Shown here: one piece after another, positions 61,513-64,000 of the stretch
How the letters are laid out: each line of letters opens with the position of its first letter
Numbering within the stretch: position 1 is the stretch's first letter
NCBI GenBank assembly: GCA_030848705.1
Contig: CM061238.1
Span: 28,612,655 to 28,676,654, forward strand
Length of the DNA stretch: 64,000 nt
Origin: Heracleum sosnowskyi
Taxonomy: Eukaryota; Streptophyta; Magnoliopsida; Apiales; Apiaceae
Direction: 5' to 3'
Made by a program: the position numbers and the translations under genes
Notes under the pieces: generated by a model
The model's input: the letters and a program-made list of their open reading frames with translations, nothing else
Databases searched by the model: none
Told to the model about the DNA's origin: nothing

Positions 61513-62817
61513 GAAGGAATTGACTATGATGAAACCTTTGCTCCAGTTGCAAGATTGGAGGCCATAAGAATTTTTCTGGCCTATGCTGCACACAAGAAGT
61601 TTAAAGTCTTTCAGATGGATGTAAAAAGTGCTTTTCTCAATGGGAAGCTTGAAGAAGAAGTGTTTGTTGAACAACCACCAGGATTTGTAGATCCCAAGCA
61701 TCCAGACTATGTCTACAGGCTTGACAAGGCATTATATGGACTAAAGCAAGCACCAAGAGCATGGTATGAAACTCTTGCTCAATTTCTTTTAGAAAGTGGG
61801 TTCACAAGAGGTACAATTGATAAAACTTTGTTTTATTTCAATTCTGGTGATGATTTGCTTTTAGTTCAAATTTATGTAGATGATATTATTTTTGGATCTA
61901 CTAATGACAAACTTTGTAAGAAGTTTGCAAAGCTTATGCAATCCAGGTACCAAATGAGCATGATGGGAGAGCTTAGTTATTTTCTAGGCTTACAGGTCAA
62001 GCAAACAGATGATGGTATTTTTATCAATCAAGCAAAATATACCAGAAATCTTCTCAAGAAATTTGGTATGCTTGATAGCTCATCTGCTACAACTCCCATG
62101 GCTACAACAACTAAGCTAGACAAAGACACAGGAGCCTCAGTAGATATGACAAACTACAGAGGAATGATAGGGTCTTTACTGTATCTTACTGCAAGTAGAC
62201 CTGATATCATGTATGCAACATGTCTTTGTGCAAGATTTCAAGCAGATCCCAGAGAGCCTCATCTAACAGCTGTAAAAAGGATTTTCAAATATCTCAAAGG
62301 AACCATAACCTTGGGTTTGTGGTATCCTAGAGAATCAGAGTTTAAGCTAATTGGTTACTCTGATGCAGATTTTGCAGGCTGTAAGATAGACAGAAAAAGT
62401 ACAAGTGGAAGCTGTCAATTCTTAGGTGACAGATTGGTTTCTTGGTATAGCAAGAAACAGAAGTCAATTTCTACATCCACAGCAGAAGCAGAGTATATAG
62501 CAGCTGGTAGCTGTTGTGCACAGATTTTAGGGATGAAGAATCAATTGCTGGATTATGGGTTAAGGTACTCTAAAATACCTATTTTCTGTGATAACCAAAG
62601 TGCTATTGCTATGACAGGTAATCCAGTACAACACTCCATGACCAAGCACATCAGCATAAGGTATCATTTTATCAGAGAACATGTGGAAGAAGGGAACATT
62701 GAGCTTCATTTTGTGTCTACAGACCAACAACTTGCAGATATCTTCACCAAACCTTTGAGTGAAGCTACTTTTACAAGATTGGTAAATGAACTTGGAATGA
62801 TCTCTGGTTCTGACTAG
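61513..62817 (+). pseudogene. Copia-5 pol, downstream part: RT and RNase H
   Basis: Same frame after the stop at 61510 and open to TAG at 62815-62817. RT motifs MDVKSAFLNG, YVDD (about 61873-61887); RNase H SDADFAG, AEAEYIAAGSCC, FCDNQSAI. One change at a usually fixed residue: ILGMKNQ where the others have ILWMKNQ. It could only be made by read-through of the single stop. Confidence 0.92.
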
Positions 62818-64000
62818 AGATACGGGTTAGACTCAAAACCTATACATGTTTGATTTTTAATGCTCATGATTCCTTGCATGTATTCATTGTTATGAGTACC
62901 AGTGTCATAAACTCTGAAAGTAAACTCTGATGCTAAACTCTGTTAGTCATAAAGTGTTGATCATACTCTGATAGTTACAGTTTAATGCTATACTCTGATT
63001 GTAATTTTGTCTGAAACATATGGACCAATGAAGAAATTTGTATGAAGCATAATTCTCAGTAAGTAATTATGAATCCTTAAGAGTTATATAGATTCTGATC
63101 TCAAATATGTGCAGTAAGTTAACACAGCATGATACTGTCTCTGTATTTATACCATCTCTTAGTTTATTGATCCTATACACTGAGTCTGTATTAGCTGTTT
63201 GCATTTTCTCTCATAAATTAATTGTATTAACTGATGAAAAGTCTAAACTCTGATTATTAATTGCAAATAATTCACCCTCAAATCAAAAGATGCCAAACAG
63301 AGCACAAATTCCTTTGAGATCATGTTGTGCCTAGGAAGATCCAGGAACTTATTGTATGAAATAAGGGCTAAAATCTTTGATTTTTGGTGACTAGTGCCAA
63401 CCACTGATTACTGGAAAAAAAAAAAAATATAAATATATATAAAGGGGGTGAAAAATAAAAGACATATCCAAATGAAAGGATATCAGTATACAGAGTTTAG
63501 ATATAAAATCAGATTTTATGTTATACATGAGAGTTTAGGCAACCAGTTTTTACTACTTTAGTTTGTGGATTTTATGCACTTTGAGATGATCTAAATATTG
63601 ATTTCGGTAAACTCTGCTATTGCACACACATATTTTCACACCTGTACAGATTGCGAAAAGAGTTTATTGACAAAGAAGGATAAATGGTAAACACTGATGT
63701 ATTGTGTGACATATGCCGAGGTAACTTTGTTTTAATCTCTGATGGTTAAAATAATTTCTTTGTTTCAGACATTTTATAATTTTGAGATTAGACATTTGTT
63801 TTGAAAATTTAAAAAGAGTATGATTGGAAAGTTGTTCAAGAATGTTTTAAACAGAGGAGAGAGGTTAATTGCATAGAAAAGTGTAACAGGCGGTAATTAT
63901 TGCTGTTTTTACTGCGCATGCGTATTGGAAACTGCCAATTATTTGCTGTCAGTAACTGCATGTGTGACGCGTGTCCCATTCACATGATTACAGGAGTAAG
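62818..64000 (+). other. Copia-5 spacer after pol, to the window edge
   Basis: No gene. AAACTCTGA-type motifs cluster at 62909-63000 and 63240-63255. It aligns by eye with 49560-50756 of Copia-4 in inverse orientation, so ORF3 should start about 200 bp beyond the window. Confidence 0.75.

Larger units (their letters stand above)
56532..64000 (+). mobile_element. Copia-5: SIRE-type element of the Copia-4 family, 3' end outside window
   Basis: LTR 56532-57077, primer site, intact gag, pol with one stop, spacer to the window edge. It lies head to head with Copia-4, into whose LTR it inserted; the bases just before it (ATGTA, 56527-56531) are the candidate target duplication. Protein identity to Copia-4 is very high, and non-coding parts also align by eye to the last bases of the window. 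Confidence 0.93.

Overview
The window is plant nuclear DNA, almost certainly from a eudicot with a large, repeat-rich genome. It is an almost unbroken stack of nested transposable elements, with about 1.1 kb of decayed host gene showing through. The evidence is long-terminal-repeat (LTR) retrotransposon proteins of two plant lineages (Ty1/copia SIRE/Sirevirus and Ty3/gypsy Tekay-type chromovirus), a plant-type Helitron, and two exons of a plant polypyrimidine-tract-binding protein gene. I cannot name the species; the abundance of SIRE elements fits an asterid such as Apiaceae, but that is a weak guess.

Layout, left to right. (1) Copia-1 (+), a SIRE element whose left end lies outside the window, runs to 22696. 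Its gag is split at 427/12746 by Gypsy-1 (-), a complete and very young Tekay-type element (428-12745) with 3.27-kb near-identical LTRs, an ATGCA target duplication and one in-frame stop in an otherwise continuous gag-pol. (2) 22697-23361 and 39182-41180 are two parts of an older gypsy-type LTR (Gypsy-3) split by Copia-2 (+, 23362-39181), a decayed SIRE element lacking its protease. (3) The 3' LTR of Copia-2 holds a non-autonomous Helitron (35037-38391, - orientation), which carries a captured exon-like piece, a tRNA-like SINE head and a 572-bp solo LTR with TTATA target duplications. (4) 41181-42334 is the relic of a PTB-homologue gene. (5) Copia-3 (+) contributes its 5' LTR and the first 34 gag codons, and is cut at 43822 by a gypsy-type LTR (Gypsy-4). 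(6) Gypsy-4 is cut at 45126 by Copia-4 (-), with intact gag and pol. The 5' LTR of Copia-4 is cut at 56532 by Copia-5 (+), a member of the same family that runs off the right edge.

How the parts work: each SIRE element has the order LTR, tRNA-Met primer site, gag, pol (protease, integrase, reverse transcriptase, RNase H), a 0.5-1.4 kb spacer, a very long third ORF (usually called env-like), a polypurine tract and an LTR. Gypsy-1 has LTR, primer site, an extra 183-codon ORF, gag-pol ending in a chromodomain, polypurine tract, LTR. No cellular operon, CRISPR array, rRNA or functional tRNA gene was seen.

The most notable patterns are: each SIRE family carries its own short iterated motif in its LTR, in gag, in the integrase-RT hinge, in the pol-ORF3 spacer and in ORF3; Copia-4 and Copia-5 form an inverted repeat with arms of at least 6.9 kb around a loop of about 0.6 kb; purine tracts resembling the polypurine tract recur inside pol and ORF3; and a splice-acceptor-like sequence sits between gag and pol in two families.
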